Source of the DNA: JAUIAS01 sp030425395
Lineage (GTDB): Bacteria > Pseudomonadota > Alphaproteobacteria > Rhodobacterales > Rhodobacteraceae
Direction of reading: 5' to 3'
Assembly (NCBI GenBank): GCA_043553855.1
Contig: CP121336.1
Location: 558,001-622,000, forward strand
Length of the DNA: 64,000 bases
The position numbers and the translations under genes were made by a program. Every line of letters begins with the position of its first letter. Position 1 is the first letter of the stretch. Positions 17,856 through 26,540 of this stretch are shown here, piece after piece. A model generated the notes under the pieces. The model did not search any database. It was not told the DNA's origin and saw nothing but the letters and a program-made list of their open reading frames with translations.

Positions 17856-18539
17856 ATGCGCGCCGCGCTGCTACTTTTTCTGTGTTTGCTGCTGGCGGCC
17901 TGTGGCCGTCCGCTTACCGGGCCTGAACGGGCATTTCTCGCCGATATCCACGGCAGCGACCTTGATGCCGATCAGGTGCGGATCGCCAAAGGGGCCATCG
18001 TGGGGTCGGTTACATTCAAACGCCCTGCCCGCCCCCGCGTGACCTGCCGCGAACGCATCCTGCCGCCACCCACGACGGATATCGTCACCGCACGCCCTGC
18101 CGCCGTGACCCTGTTCAACCGGGTGCATTTTGCCAATGATTGGTATCTGGATGACTATGTCCCGGAATATCCGCGCGAAATGAACCTGATCGCGGCCATG
18201 TTGCTGGCCCACGAGATAACCCATGTCTGGCAATGGCAGCAGCGCGAAAGGACCGCATATCACCCGCTGCGCGCCGCTGCGGAACACGGCGGGAATCCCG
18301 ATCCTTACCTCTTTGATCTGGAAACCGAACCCGCCTTTGTTGATTTCGGCTTTGAACAGCAAGGCGCCATTGTCGAAGAATACGTGTGCTGCCGTGCCCT
18401 TGCGCCGCAGGCCCCGCGGACACGGCGGCTGCATGACATGCTGGCCGCCACGATGCCCGTATCCGATCTGCCGCAAAGCCGCGCGCATGACCTCGTCCTG
18501 CCGTGGAAAGACGCGGACCTGAACGGGATTTGCGGCTGA
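17856..18539 (+). CDS. Lipoprotein with HExxH-type motif
   Basis: This 227-residue protein starts with a lipoprotein signal (LLLFLCLLLAACG, lipobox LAAC, Cys16). The mature part contains AHEITHVWQWQQ (HExxH, about residues 116-120), which resembles zinc-metallopeptidase-like domains, and later IVEEYVCCRAL, whose acidic residues could supply the third ligand. Homologues in alphaproteobacteria are, as I recall, mostly annotated hypothetical. It follows the thioesterase by one base. Protease activity is only suggested by the motif. Confidence 0.65.
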   Translation: MRAALLLFLCLLLAACGRPLTGPERAFLADIHGSDLDADQVRIAKGAIVGSVTFKRPARPRVTCRERILPPPTTDIVTARPAAVTLFNRVHFANDWYLDDYVPEYPREMNLIAAMLLAHEITHVWQWQQRERTAYHPLRAAAEHGGNPDPYLFDLETEPAFVDFGFEQQGAIVEEYVCCRALAPQAPRTRRLHDMLAATMPVSDLPQSRAHDLVLPWKDADLNGICG

Positions 18540-18562
18540 TCACCCAAAGGCGGCCGAGCCCT

Positions 18563-19003
18563 TTATTCAGCCAGTTGGATCGATTCAAGATATTCGAGCA
18601 GCGCCGCAAGGGGGCGCGGCGTCGGGGTCAGGGTGTCGCCCACCCGGACTGGAACGGTCTCGCCTTCAAGCAGCCCGCCAAATTCCGGCATGACGCGCCC
18701 CTCATGGGTCATCCTGCCATAGCCGTCGATTTCGGAAAGAACGCGGGCGCGCGGGAACTCTCCACCATTTCGGGCGCTGATACGCGTCAGGTCCGGAGGC
18801 ACCATACCGCGCATCTCGATCATGCCGCCCGTGGCTGTTTCACCGTGGCACACAACGCAGTTTTCATTGAAAATCGCAGCACCTTCATCAGGAAGCGGCA
18901 TCTCGGCCTGCATCGCACACGCCCCCAGACCGAACGCCAGGCCAAGCCCGGCGGCCAACGCCATCATGTTCGCTGATCTGGCCTTGTCTTGTTTGGCGCG
19001 CAT
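18563..19003 (-). CDS. Class I cytochrome c family protein
   Basis: This 146-residue protein has an N-terminal signal or lipoprotein-like segment (LAAGLGLAFGLGACA, with Cys near residue 29) and one haem site NENCVVCHGETATGG. A distal Met is likely in GRVMPEFGG. The start at 19003 follows AAGGA. A perfect FNR-type site lies 264 bases upstream in a good promoter position, suggesting induction at low oxygen. It should be a periplasmic electron carrier. No oxidase or denitrification gene is nearby. Confidence 0.85.
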   Translation of the reverse strand: MRAKQDKARSANMMALAAGLGLAFGLGACAMQAEMPLPDEGAAIFNENCVVCHGETATGGMIEMRGMVPPDLTRISARNGGEFPRARVLSEIDGYGRMTHEGRVMPEFGGLLEGETVPVRVGDTLTPTPRPLAALLEYLESIQLAE

Positions 19004-19081
19004 CTGGTTATCCTTGCTCAGATTGATCCCGGGGAGATCCAATTCGCGGCGGCTTCCCACATGGACGTCACTAAACCCGTA

Positions 19082-19198
19082 TTAACGCCTCGTGAACACC
19101 CCGGAATGCGCAGTTCCGAAATCACCGGATGGTTTGGGGGCAATACCTATCAATCCTGCCAAGGCCAGATAAGGAACCAACATCAAAAAAATCCGCAT
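19082..19198 (-). CDS. Candidate small hydrophobic protein upstream of cytochrome c
   Basis: This 38-residue frame starts MRIFLMLVPYLALAGLIGIA, a single hydrophobic helix or signal-like segment, followed by a short polar tail. It lies between the FNR-type promoter (19267-19280) and the cytochrome c gene, same strand, 78 bases from it. The ribosome site is weak. It may be a small membrane protein or an uncoded leader; evidence is limited to hydrophobicity and position. Confidence 0.3.
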   Translation of the reverse strand: MRIFLMLVPYLALAGLIGIAPKPSGDFGTAHSGVFTRR

Positions 19199-19266
19199 AC
19201 CGTGTACTCACTTGGCAAAACCTGCATTCCTCAGTCAACTATGCCGGGGCGGTGGCGCGAAGAACC

Positions 19267-19280
19267 TTGATCCAGATCAA
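19267..19280 (-). promoter_or_regulatory. FNR/FnrL box
   Basis: TTGATCCAGATCAA is a perfect TTGAT-N4-ATCAA palindrome. Reading leftward, a CATAGT -10-like hexamer is centred about 33 bases from the box centre, the spacing of a class II FNR promoter with the start near 19232. The rightward direction has no similar -10. It should drive the small ORF and cytochrome c under low oxygen. Confidence 0.72.
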
Positions 19281-19722
19281 GGAACATTCGGAGAATCGTT
19301 CAGGGACGCGGCTTGTTCCCACGCTCGTCATTGCCGATATGGGGCACCCGATCCCAGCGACGCTGGTTGGAGCATTGCGGTTGCGAAACGGGTCTTGGAC
19401 CCTGCCCCACCAGATCAGGGCGAACGGGAAGGATCTGACCCGCAACCACCGAAATGGCGAGTGACCAGCGCAGATCCCAGAATGCGATTGCCGGGCGGTC
19501 TTTTCCGCGACTCGGTGCGCGGCGGATAGATCGTGGGGCACCAGATCGCTGAAAGAACTGTTCATTTTTTTTGCAAAGCCACGTCCATCGACAGAACCCA
19601 AAGGATGCGCCCCGAGAGGCACATGAAATCATCCATAGCTAGTCAATATATCTTTTTCGCACTGTCATTTACGTCGGATTTGTGATCTCCATTCCATCCT
19701 GTCACACTCAAGGACCGACACA

Positions 19723-19896
19723 TTGAAAACAGATCGACTTCTCCCCGAAATGGAACCAGCACGAGAAACAGAGCGCAAACCGTATGAAAAACCGGTGCTG
19801 GTTAAGCTTGGATCCTCCCAAAATCTTACAGAAGCTGGCGGTGGGTCCACTCCTGACACCCTTTTCAACAGTCAACCAATTACTGGCTCGTCGTAA
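19723..19896 (+). CDS. Lasso-type RiPP leader peptide-containing protein (putative precursor)
   Basis: This is a 57-residue peptide starting at TTG 19723, with AAGGA (19710-19714) eight bases upstream; an ATG at codon 10 (19750) has no ribosome site. It contains Y21-x2-P24-x-L26-x3-G30-x5-T36 (YEKPVLVKLGSSQNLT), which is exactly the YxxPxLxxxGxxxxxT pattern that lasso-peptide leaders use to bind the B1/PqqD-like recognition element. With T36 at position -2, a 20-residue core would begin AGGGSTPD with Asp at core position 8; starting at G39 the Asp would be at position 7. Either spacing fits a macrolactam ring. No lasso B or C enzyme gene is in the window. The next gene, 111 bases downstream, is an unusual membrane/FG-GAP/UnbV fusion. 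Confidence 0.62.
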   Translation: MKTDRLLPEMEPARETERKPYEKPVLVKLGSSQNLTEAGGGSTPDTLFNSQPITGSS

Positions 19897-19920
19897 CCCA
19901 ATTACTGCCGCGTCGTAACA
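19877..19920 (+). repeat. Imperfect 22-bp tandem repeat across the precursor stop codon
   Basis: CAATTACTGGCTCGTCGTAAC (19877-19897, unit to 19898) is repeated next to itself as CAATTACTGCCGCGTCGTAAC (19899-19919, unit to 19920), 19 of 22 positions the same. Each copy carries the coding end Ile/Thr-Gly-Ser-Ser or equivalent and TAA, so the second copy is an untranslated echo of the peptide's C-terminus. Confidence 0.7.
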
Positions 19921-20007
19921 CGGTTTTGGGTTTTCAGGCGGCCATTGTTTTTGCAACTGCTATCCGCCGCACGCGGCACTGAACAACAACGACTTGAGGT
20001 TTGTGAA

Positions 20008-22872
20008 GTGGCTTCGAATCAAGGCGTCCTGAGCTTTGGCCGCAGGTGGAAATCCCTGAACCCGCAGGTGATCCAGCGCCAGCAGTTGTTCAACCTGTTC
20101 TGCCTGTTTCTGGCTGGCAAGCTTATCCTCAATTTCCCGATCACATGGCTCGAAATCGCCAGTATCGTCGTCGTCGCCATCACGATTGATCACGCCCTTA
20201 TCCTGTTGCGCACGGGAAAGCTGGGCTACTTCTCCTACTCGGCGGTCAATTGCGCTCTGGGCGTGATATTTCTTTTGCGGGCCACAGATGCGTGGATTTA
20301 TGTCGCCATGGTTGCGCTGGCGCTGGTCCAAAAGCATGTCATCACGATCAACGGGCGGCATTTTCTCAATCCTTCGAACGTGGCGGTTGTCTTTGGCCTG
20401 ACGCTTTTCCCCTACACAACATACACGACGCCGGAACAGTGGGGCACATTCTGGTGGTTGGGCGGTGTGATGATGGTGCTGGGTTTGCTGGTTCTTTACC
20501 GGGTGGACCGATACCTGATCGCCGTCACCTTTGCGGCCAGCTACGCGGCGTTTACCTACCTGTTTATCACCCACAGTCTGATGCAGATTCTGTATACGGT
20601 TCTTTCCGGCAGCTTCCTGCTGTTCATGCTGTTCATGATGACCGATCCGCGGACGACACCCGGAAAGCTGTGGCCGCAGATCCTGTTCGGAACAAGCGTT
20701 GCCGGGCTCGCCATTCTTCTGGAACTGTTGTTCGGGGCGCGGCAAAGCACGATGTTCGTTGCGCTTTTTGCGATGTCGTTGTTGCGCGGCCTATGGATGG
20801 TGCGAGACAAGGCCGCAGTATTGCGCGCCGGTGGCGCTGTGGCGGCAACCGTCGCGGCGTTGGCTACGTCCCCATTTCTATCGACCTCCCAGGCATGGTT
20901 CACCCCGGCCTTTGACCTTGATGAACCCAGGCTGACAAGCGGTCCGAGCATCGCCAGGATCGACCAGATCGCCTGGGATACGGCGGCTGACCTTTACCAA
21001 ACCGATTGGCAAGAATCCTTTGTCGTGTCGCGGCCTTTGCAACCGGAAAAACGCGACAAAGGGTTTGCGCCCGGACCGTCGGATTTCTCTGCGTATCAGC
21101 CGAAGCCGGAACTGAGACATGCCGGGAATGACTATGCGTATCACGCGCCGGTGGCTGCGGGCGACATCAATCATGATGGCTTTCTTGATATTGCTTTTGG
21201 ACAATTGAACCGGCCGGTTTCTATCCTTCTTTCGGATGGCAGCGGAGGCTTCTCAGATGCCACCCATCTGCTCTTTGATGGGCCCGCGCCGTTTATGGTG
21301 GATAACCTGGCCTTGGCAGATTTTGATAATGACGGCTATCTTGATCTGCTGGTCATACCCAATCCCTATGAACCCAATGCGCAGCCAAACACGCTGTATC
21401 TGTTTGACAGGGACGCCCGCTTGTTTAGGGCGGCCGAGACATTCCCGTTGCCTCGACGGTCCACAACCGGCGGTATCGCCGTTACGGACATCAATGGGGA
21501 CTCAATTCTCGATTTCTATTTGACCTTCAACCATGATTGGCAACAGGACAAGCCGCCTTTGTTGTTCTTCAGGTCCGACAGTGTTCCAAACCAGTTCTGG
21601 GTCAGTGGGCCTGATGGCTGGAGCGAAATGAAAGATCGCATCTTTCCCACGCCGCGGGAAGATCATGCAGGCATGACCGCAGTGTTCAGCGACATTGATG
21701 GCGATGGGATAACCGACTTTCTGATCGGCAACGACATGCAACCCAACCTAACCTATCTGGGCGATGGTAACGGAAATTTCGGGATCATTGCAAAAGAACG
21801 GATCGAGTATAACGCCGATGCGAGCATGGGATACATCCCGGCAGATTTTGACAACGACGGCCAAATGGAGATTTGGGAACACGGAATTTCCTATCCCCCT
21901 TCGGTTGGAGTGACCCGATACGGCGAACAGATTGGTAGCCTTTATGCAAATTTGCTGTCGCCCTTGCGGTTTTTGCAACAAGACACGGTAAGAAAGACAG
22001 ACCTATGCGACTTTTATCCAAAGTCGGGTGAACTCTATGCGTATTGCGCCGAGATCCGCAAATTTCGACTGGAAATGCGAAAGGGCAAGGAAAATGATTG
22101 CGCGGGGTTGATCAACACTCAAAGGCGCAAACACTGTTCATTCTATCATTCGGATTCTTTGGACCCTTCGTCGCCATTCCTGACCAAGGTCGATGCTGAG
22201 AATTTCCCTCGCAAGGTTCCCAAGAACGTCTTGCTTGATCAATCATCTGATGGACGGTTTTCCGACATTCTTGGCCAGGGCAGTGCGGCGCTGACCAAAT
22301 GGACATGGGCCGCATATCCTTTCGACATGGATAACGATGGCTTTCTGGATATCTACGTTACGAATGGCTTTCCGTCTTATTCAGTGCGCCCCTCGCGGTT
22401 CTCGCGGATGTTTGAACGATCCGCGCTATTGATGAATCACGGGACAACAGGACAGGCTCGACTGACGGATATGGCCGATGCTTATGGCATTGATCTTGTC
22501 GGGATGGGCCGTGGTGCTATCGTCGCTGATTTTGACGGCGACGGGGATGGCGATGTTTTCGAAAACCGTCTTCTCAAAGCTCCGGCGTATATGCAAAATG
22601 CCGCGGGTGGCGACGCTATCGTGGTAGAGCTCCGGTCAAAGTCAGGAAACTATTTCGGTCTCGGCGCGCGCGTCATCCTGCATCTACGCGACGGGCAAAA
22701 GACACGCGACATGATGCTTGGCGGTATTTGGGACAGTTCAGCCCCCCCGAGGATACATTTCGGCCTTGATGACAAGGAAACGCCGGTCGAGCTTGAAATC
22801 AGATGGTCCAATGGAACCGCGTCCAGATATCCGGCAATCGACAAGAACAACCTTTACGTATTGTACGAATAG
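20008..22872 (+). CDS. RnfD/NqrB-like membrane domain fused to FG-GAP/VCBS repeats and ASPIC/UnbV domain
   Basis: This 954-residue protein has three parts. Residues about 28-295 hold many membrane helices with RnfD/NqrB-like motifs NGRHFLNPSN (115-124) and FMMTDPRTTP (about 210-218). Residues about 385-850 are extracytoplasmic FG-GAP/VCBS repeats with calcium-type loops (DINHDGFLD, DFDNDGYLD, DINGDSILD, DIDGDGITD, DMDNDGFLD, DFDGDGDGD) and several Cys. Residues about 880-954 match ASPIC/UnbV (GLGARVILHLRDG, IHFGLDD, IRWSNGTASRYPA). UnbU and UnbV are names of conserved enediyne-cassette genes; here membrane and UnbV parts are one chain and no polyketide synthase is near. GTG 20008 is chosen because GAGG lies ten bases upstream; the frame extends to TTG 19945. 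It lies just downstream of the RiPP-like peptide. Confidence 0.78.
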   Translation: MASNQGVLSFGRRWKSLNPQVIQRQQLFNLFCLFLAGKLILNFPITWLEIASIVVVAITIDHALILLRTGKLGYFSYSAVNCALGVIFLLRATDAWIYVAMVALALVQKHVITINGRHFLNPSNVAVVFGLTLFPYTTYTTPEQWGTFWWLGGVMMVLGLLVLYRVDRYLIAVTFAASYAAFTYLFITHSLMQILYTVLSGSFLLFMLFMMTDPRTTPGKLWPQILFGTSVAGLAILLELLFGARQSTMFVALFAMSLLRGLWMVRDKAAVLRAGGAVAATVAALATSPFLSTSQAWFTPAFDLDEPRLTSGPSIARIDQIAWDTAADLYQTDWQESFVVSRPLQPEKRDKGFAPGPSDFSAYQPKPELRHAGNDYAYHAPVAAGDINHDGFLDIAFGQLNRPVSILLSDGSGGFSDATHLLFDGPAPFMVDNLALADFDNDGYLDLLVIPNPYEPNAQPNTLYLFDRDARLFRAAETFPLPRRSTTGGIAVTDINGDSILDFYLTFNHDWQQDKPPLLFFRSDSVPNQFWVSGPDGWSEMKDRIFPTPREDHAGMTAVFSDIDGDGITDFLIGNDMQPNLTYLGDGNGNFGIIAKERIEYNADASMGYIPADFDNDGQMEIWEHGISYPPSVGVTRYGEQIGSLYANLLSPLRFLQQDTVRKTDLCDFYPKSGELYAYCAEIRKFRLEMRKGKENDCAGLINTQRRKHCSFYHSDSLDPSSPFLTKVDAENFPRKVPKNVLLDQSSDGRFSDILGQGSAALTKWTWAAYPFDMDNDGFLDIYVTNGFPSYSVRPSRFSRMFERSALLMNHGTTGQARLTDMADAYGIDLVGMGRGAIVADFDGDGDGDVFENRLLKAPAYMQNAAGGDAIVVELRSKSGNYFGLGARVILHLRDGQKTRDMMLGGIWDSSAPPRIHFGLDDKETPVELEIRWSNGTASRYPAIDKNNLYVLYE

Positions 22873-23082
22873 GCAGGCGGTCGGGATGATCGTCAGGCCA
22901 TCAAGCCAGAGCCGATCCGGATACCGCTGTATCTGATAGTAAAGGCTTAAAGCCTTTGACGATTGGCAAGCCAAAGCGATGCTGGCGGATCAGGAACGCA
23001 CAGCCCGCAGGCGCATCGTGCGGGTTTGCCTCACAACCAAGCGATGCGGTGACCAATCTGGCCTACCGCCGCGCCACCCGGA

Positions 23083-23343
23083 TCAGGACATGCCCAACGC
23101 TTCTTTGTACATCTCCAGAACCGCCTCTTCCTCGGCGATGTCGTCGCGGTCACGCTTGCGCAGGGCGATCACCTTGCGCATCACCTTGGTGTCGTAACCC
23201 CGCCCCTTGGCTTCGGACATCACTTCCTTTTGCTGGTCGGCGATGTCTTTCTTTTCCATCTCAAGACGCTCGAAGCGCTCGATAAAGCTGCGCAGTTCGT
23301 CCGCGGTTACACGGTAGGTGGCATCGGTCTGCTGCTCGCTCAT
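23083..23343 (-). CDS. gapR: GapR family nucleoid-associated protein (DUF2312)
   Basis: This 86-residue protein matches GapR/DUF2312 throughout: TADELRSFIERFERLEMEKKDIADQQKEV followed by AKGRGYDTKVMRKVIALRKRD and EEAVLEMYKEALG. GapR forms a coiled-coil clamp that binds overtwisted DNA ahead of replication and transcription and is typical of alphaproteobacteria. Length matches the family. It is a stand-alone gene divergent from the B12 riboswitch that follows. Confidence 0.93.
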   Translation of the reverse strand: MSEQQTDATYRVTADELRSFIERFERLEMEKKDIADQQKEVMSEAKGRGYDTKVMRKVIALRKRDRDDIAEEEAVLEMYKEALGMS

Positions 23344-23483
23344 CGGGATCTCCTGTCATCGCTGATCGTGGTTGTCGGCAAGGTGCTACATGGCGCGCCG
23401 CGCCACCGCAAGACGCAAGATCGTCATCGTGCGTCGCTTTCACCTCTTGCGCGACAAGGTGGTCCCGCGTTACCTCAATAATG

Positions 23484-23660
23484 CTTTGGTTCGGCGGGGT
23501 GACTCGTCGTTAAAGGGAACGTGGTGCGGCCCATCGGGTCAATTCCACGGCTGCCCCCGCAACTGTAGGCGGTGAGTGCGTCCGGCATATACCACTGGGT
23601 TTATCCAACCCGGGAAGGTCCGGCCCGCGCTTTGACCCGCAAGTCAGGAGACCTGCCAGG
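23484..23660 (+). ncRNA. Cobalamin (B12) riboswitch
   Basis: The leader of the BtuB-like gene carries the full cobalamin-riboswitch signature: GGTTCGGCGGGG (from 23488), AAAGGGAACGTGGTGCGG, CCACGGCTGCCCCCGCAACTGTA (B12 box with GCAACTGTA), CCACTGG, GGGAAGG and the closing AAGTCAGGAGACCTGCC (23640-23657). The end lies 144 bases before the start codon. High intracellular adenosylcobalamin should switch off the downstream uptake operon. Confidence 0.96.
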
Positions 23661-23803
23661 GCGATCACCTTCACTCGACGCGGGGCGTGTCGATGTGGGC
23701 GGCGCACAGTCCGTAATGGTGGCAATACTCACCGTTTGCGGAAGCGCCTTGAGGCCTTTCCAAACACGTTTGACGACCGACGTTCCGGAAAGGATTCGGA
23801 AAC

Positions 23804-25735
23804 ATGAAAAAATTGATCTTGTCTGCCTCAACTCTCGCATTGATGGCCGGCAGCAGCCATGCGCAAGGTTTCGACCTTGGCGAAATCGTGGTCTTTGCAA
23901 CCTCGGTCCCGATCGAGGCCGCGCGCACCGGGGCCTCTGTCGAGGTGGTCACTGGCGAAGATCTCGACCAATCGGCAGGCCTGCAACTCACCGATACGCT
24001 GGCACGCCAGCCCGGGATAAGCATTGTGCGCAACGGCCCCCCCGGCGGGCTGACCCGGTTTCAGATCCGTGGCGCACAGGAAGAACTGACCGCCGTTTAT
24101 GTAGACGGCATCAAGGTAAACGATCCCTCGACCACGGGCGGGCAGTATGGCCATTTCGGATCCTTTCCGGTCGGTGCATTGACGCGGATTGAGGTTTTGA
24201 AAGGGTCGCAATCAGCACTTTACGGCGGTTCGGCCGTGGCGGGTGTTGTCAACATCGCAACCGCCCCAGATGACGCGGCTCCCATGGGGGTGACCCAGAA
24301 GGCCGAAGCCAAATTCGGCAGCTTCAACACATTTGCCACGAATTACTCCTATGCCCACAAGACCGCCGACTGGAGCGCCTATTTCGGTCTGTCCCACGCA
24401 CAGTCTGACGGCTTTTCCGCCGCTGATGAAAACCTTGGCAACACCGAAGACGACAGCTTTCGCGAAACACGGCTGAGCTTTGGCGCGACATGGCAGGCGA
24501 CAGAGGCGCTTGAGCTGGGACTGAACGGATTTTACAGCACCGGAGAAGCCGAATTCGACGAATTCGGTTTCTTCCCTCAGGATGGCACACCCGGCGATGA
24601 AACCGGGGAGCGGGACGAAACCGGCCTGCGCCTGTTTGCCAGCTACGCCACCGATGGCGGCTGGACTCACGACCTTGCCGCGTCCAGCTTTCGTGTCGAA
24701 CGCTCACAGGTCTCCGCGACGGCGGGTGGCTTTGCGTCCCCGTTCTCAAGCCGGTTTCAGGGTGAACGCAAGCGGATCGAATATCAGGCGGCAGGCGATA
24801 TCAGCGATCAGCTTCAACTGAGCTTCGGTGCCGACTATGAAAAGGAACGCTCCGAAGACACAAGCATTCCCGGCGGTGTTTCTGAAATCACAACGCGCGG
24901 TGCCTTTGCAGAGGCGGTGTTCAGCCCGTCCAACGATCTTGACCTGATCGGCACCCTGCGCCGCGATGACAACTCGCAATTCGGCGGCAAGACCACCGGA
25001 CGGCTCGCCTTCAGCTATCGCGCTCAGGACACTGTGAACCTGCGCGGTGCGGTGGCGACGGGTTTCCGCCCGCCCGCGGCCAGCGAACTCTACGCGTCGT
25101 TCCCCGATCCGCTGTATCCTTATGCGGGCAACCCCGCGCTCGACCCGGAAACCAGCACGTCCGCTGAACTGGGGTTCGATCTGGATATCGGCGGCGGGGC
25201 CGAGCTTGGCTTTACCGCGTTTCGCAACGAGGTGGACAATCGGATCGCTTTCTCCGCTTGTCCCGTGACCATCGACTTTGTGTTCTTTTCCTGTGACCCC
25301 GGCACGTTCTCAACGCTGGCCAACACGCCCGGCACCTCGACATTCCAGGGGATCGAGCTGAGCTATGCGCGCCCGATCACGGACATGGCCAGCCTGTCGT
25401 TGGCCTACACCTATACCGATGCGCAGAACGCCGCCGGTGCCGCAATCCCCCGCGTGGCCCAGCATGAACTGTTTCTGGCCCTTGATGTTGCCCTGAACGA
25501 CCGGTTGGATGCCGCGGTATCGCTGACCCACGTCGCCAACCGTGCCAACGATACTTTCCCAGCACAGGCGATGCGTGACTATACGGTCGTCAACACCAGC
25601 TTTACCTATGCGATCACGGATCACGCGGATGCTTATCTGATGATCGAGAACCTGTTTGACGAGCAGTATCAGACCGCAGCCGGATACGGCACATCCGACC
25701 GCGCCTTTTTTGTCGGGTTCCGTGCGACTTACTAA
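23804..25735 (+). CDS. btuB: TonB-dependent outer-membrane receptor for cobalamin (BtuB-like)
   Basis: This 643-residue receptor has a signal peptide (residues 1-20, cleaved after SSHA) and a TonB-box-like segment GEIVVFA near 26-32. The plug domain carries GLTRFQIRGAQEELTAVYVDGIKV and RIEVLKGSQSALYGGSAVAGVVNI, and the beta barrel ends in the canonical aromatic residue (VGFRATY). A cobalamin riboswitch precedes it and BtuF, BtuC and BtuD genes follow, so corrinoid is the expected ligand. The start at 23804 lies after GGAAAGGATTCGGAAAC. It overlaps the next gene by 14 bases. Confidence 0.92.
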   Translation: MKKLILSASTLALMAGSSHAQGFDLGEIVVFATSVPIEAARTGASVEVVTGEDLDQSAGLQLTDTLARQPGISIVRNGPPGGLTRFQIRGAQEELTAVYVDGIKVNDPSTTGGQYGHFGSFPVGALTRIEVLKGSQSALYGGSAVAGVVNIATAPDDAAPMGVTQKAEAKFGSFNTFATNYSYAHKTADWSAYFGLSHAQSDGFSAADENLGNTEDDSFRETRLSFGATWQATEALELGLNGFYSTGEAEFDEFGFFPQDGTPGDETGERDETGLRLFASYATDGGWTHDLAASSFRVERSQVSATAGGFASPFSSRFQGERKRIEYQAAGDISDQLQLSFGADYEKERSEDTSIPGGVSEITTRGAFAEAVFSPSNDLDLIGTLRRDDNSQFGGKTTGRLAFSYRAQDTVNLRGAVATGFRPPAASELYASFPDPLYPYAGNPALDPETSTSAELGFDLDIGGGAELGFTAFRNEVDNRIAFSACPVTIDFVFFSCDPGTFSTLANTPGTSTFQGIELSYARPITDMASLSLAYTYTDAQNAAGAAIPRVAQHELFLALDVALNDRLDAAVSLTHVANRANDTFPAQAMRDYTVVNTSFTYAITDHADAYLMIENLFDEQYQTAAGYGTSDRAFFVGFRATY

Positions 25736-26540
25736 GATCACAGCCCTGATCGCCGCGGCGATCCTGGGCGGTGCGGTTCACGCCGCGCCGCCATCGCGCG
25801 TTGTGTCCATCAATCTGTGCACCGATCAACTGGCCTTGATGGTGGCTGCGCCGGGGCAATTGATCTCGGTGTCGCGTCTGTCGCATGATCCGGCATCGTC
25901 GCCGATGTCCGCCGCGGCCCGCAGCGTGCCCGCCAACGGTTCCGGTGCCGAAGAGGTGTATCTCCTGCGCCCCGATCTTGTTCTGGCCAGCAGCTTTACC
26001 GCGCCTGCGACGCTTCGGATGTTGCGCAACCTTGGAATCCCGGTCGAGGTGTTTGCCCCTGCCAACTCGCTCTCGGACATCGCCGCGCGTATCACGCAAA
26101 TGGGAAAGGCCTTGGAACAACCGGATACGGCGCTGGAACGTGTGGCCGACTTCCGCGCGGCGCTTGACGCGCTGCACACGCCCGTCGCCCACCGTCCAAG
26201 AGCCGCCCTGTATTACGTGAACAGCTATACAACCGGCGACAACACCCTTGCCGGCGATATTCTCAAGGCCGCCGGGTTCGACAACGTCGCAACCGAGGCC
26301 GGGATCGGTCATGGGGCGACCCTGCCGCTTGAACGGCTGGTCATGCTGGCCCCTGATGTGGTGATCCGCGGCCGCGATTACCCCGGACAATCGCGGGCCG
26401 AAGACGCCTTCTCTCACCCCGCGCTGGCCGGGCTGACGGTCAAGAACGCGCTGGACGTCCGTGATTGGACCTGCGGCACGCCACACGTTCTGGACGCCAT
26501 CCGCGCCCTGCGCGATCTGCGCGAAGAGTTGGCACAATGA
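25722..26540 (+). CDS. btuF: Periplasmic cobalamin-binding protein (BtuF-like)
   Basis: This 272-residue class III substrate-binding protein starts at GTG 25722 (VRLTKITALIAAAILGG, a signal peptide). It continues with RVVSINLCTDQLALMVA, the usual N-terminal strand of BtuF-type proteins, then two TroA-like lobes joined by a long helix. The GTG is chosen because the signal peptide begins there; the frame continues upstream inside btuB. It overlaps btuB by 14 bases and btuC by ATGA, so the genes are translationally coupled. It should deliver corrinoid to BtuCD. Confidence 0.88.
   Translation: MRLTKITALIAAAILGGAVHAAPPSRVVSINLCTDQLALMVAAPGQLISVSRLSHDPASSPMSAAARSVPANGSGAEEVYLLRPDLVLASSFTAPATLRMLRNLGIPVEVFAPANSLSDIAARITQMGKALEQPDTALERVADFRAALDALHTPVAHRPRAALYYVNSYTTGDNTLAGDILKAAGFDNVATEAGIGHGATLPLERLVMLAPDVVIRGRDYPGQSRAEDAFSHPALAGLTVKNALDVRDWTCGTPHVLDAIRALRDLREELAQ

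Noticed and set aside
19129..19632. Frames on both strands between cytochrome c and the peptide gene
   Set aside because: No domain, ribosome site or conservation pattern; the FNR box lies within them.
19723..22872. Enediyne biosynthetic cluster
   Set aside because: Only UnbV/UnbU-like domains are present; no iterative polyketide synthase or other cassette gene is in the window.
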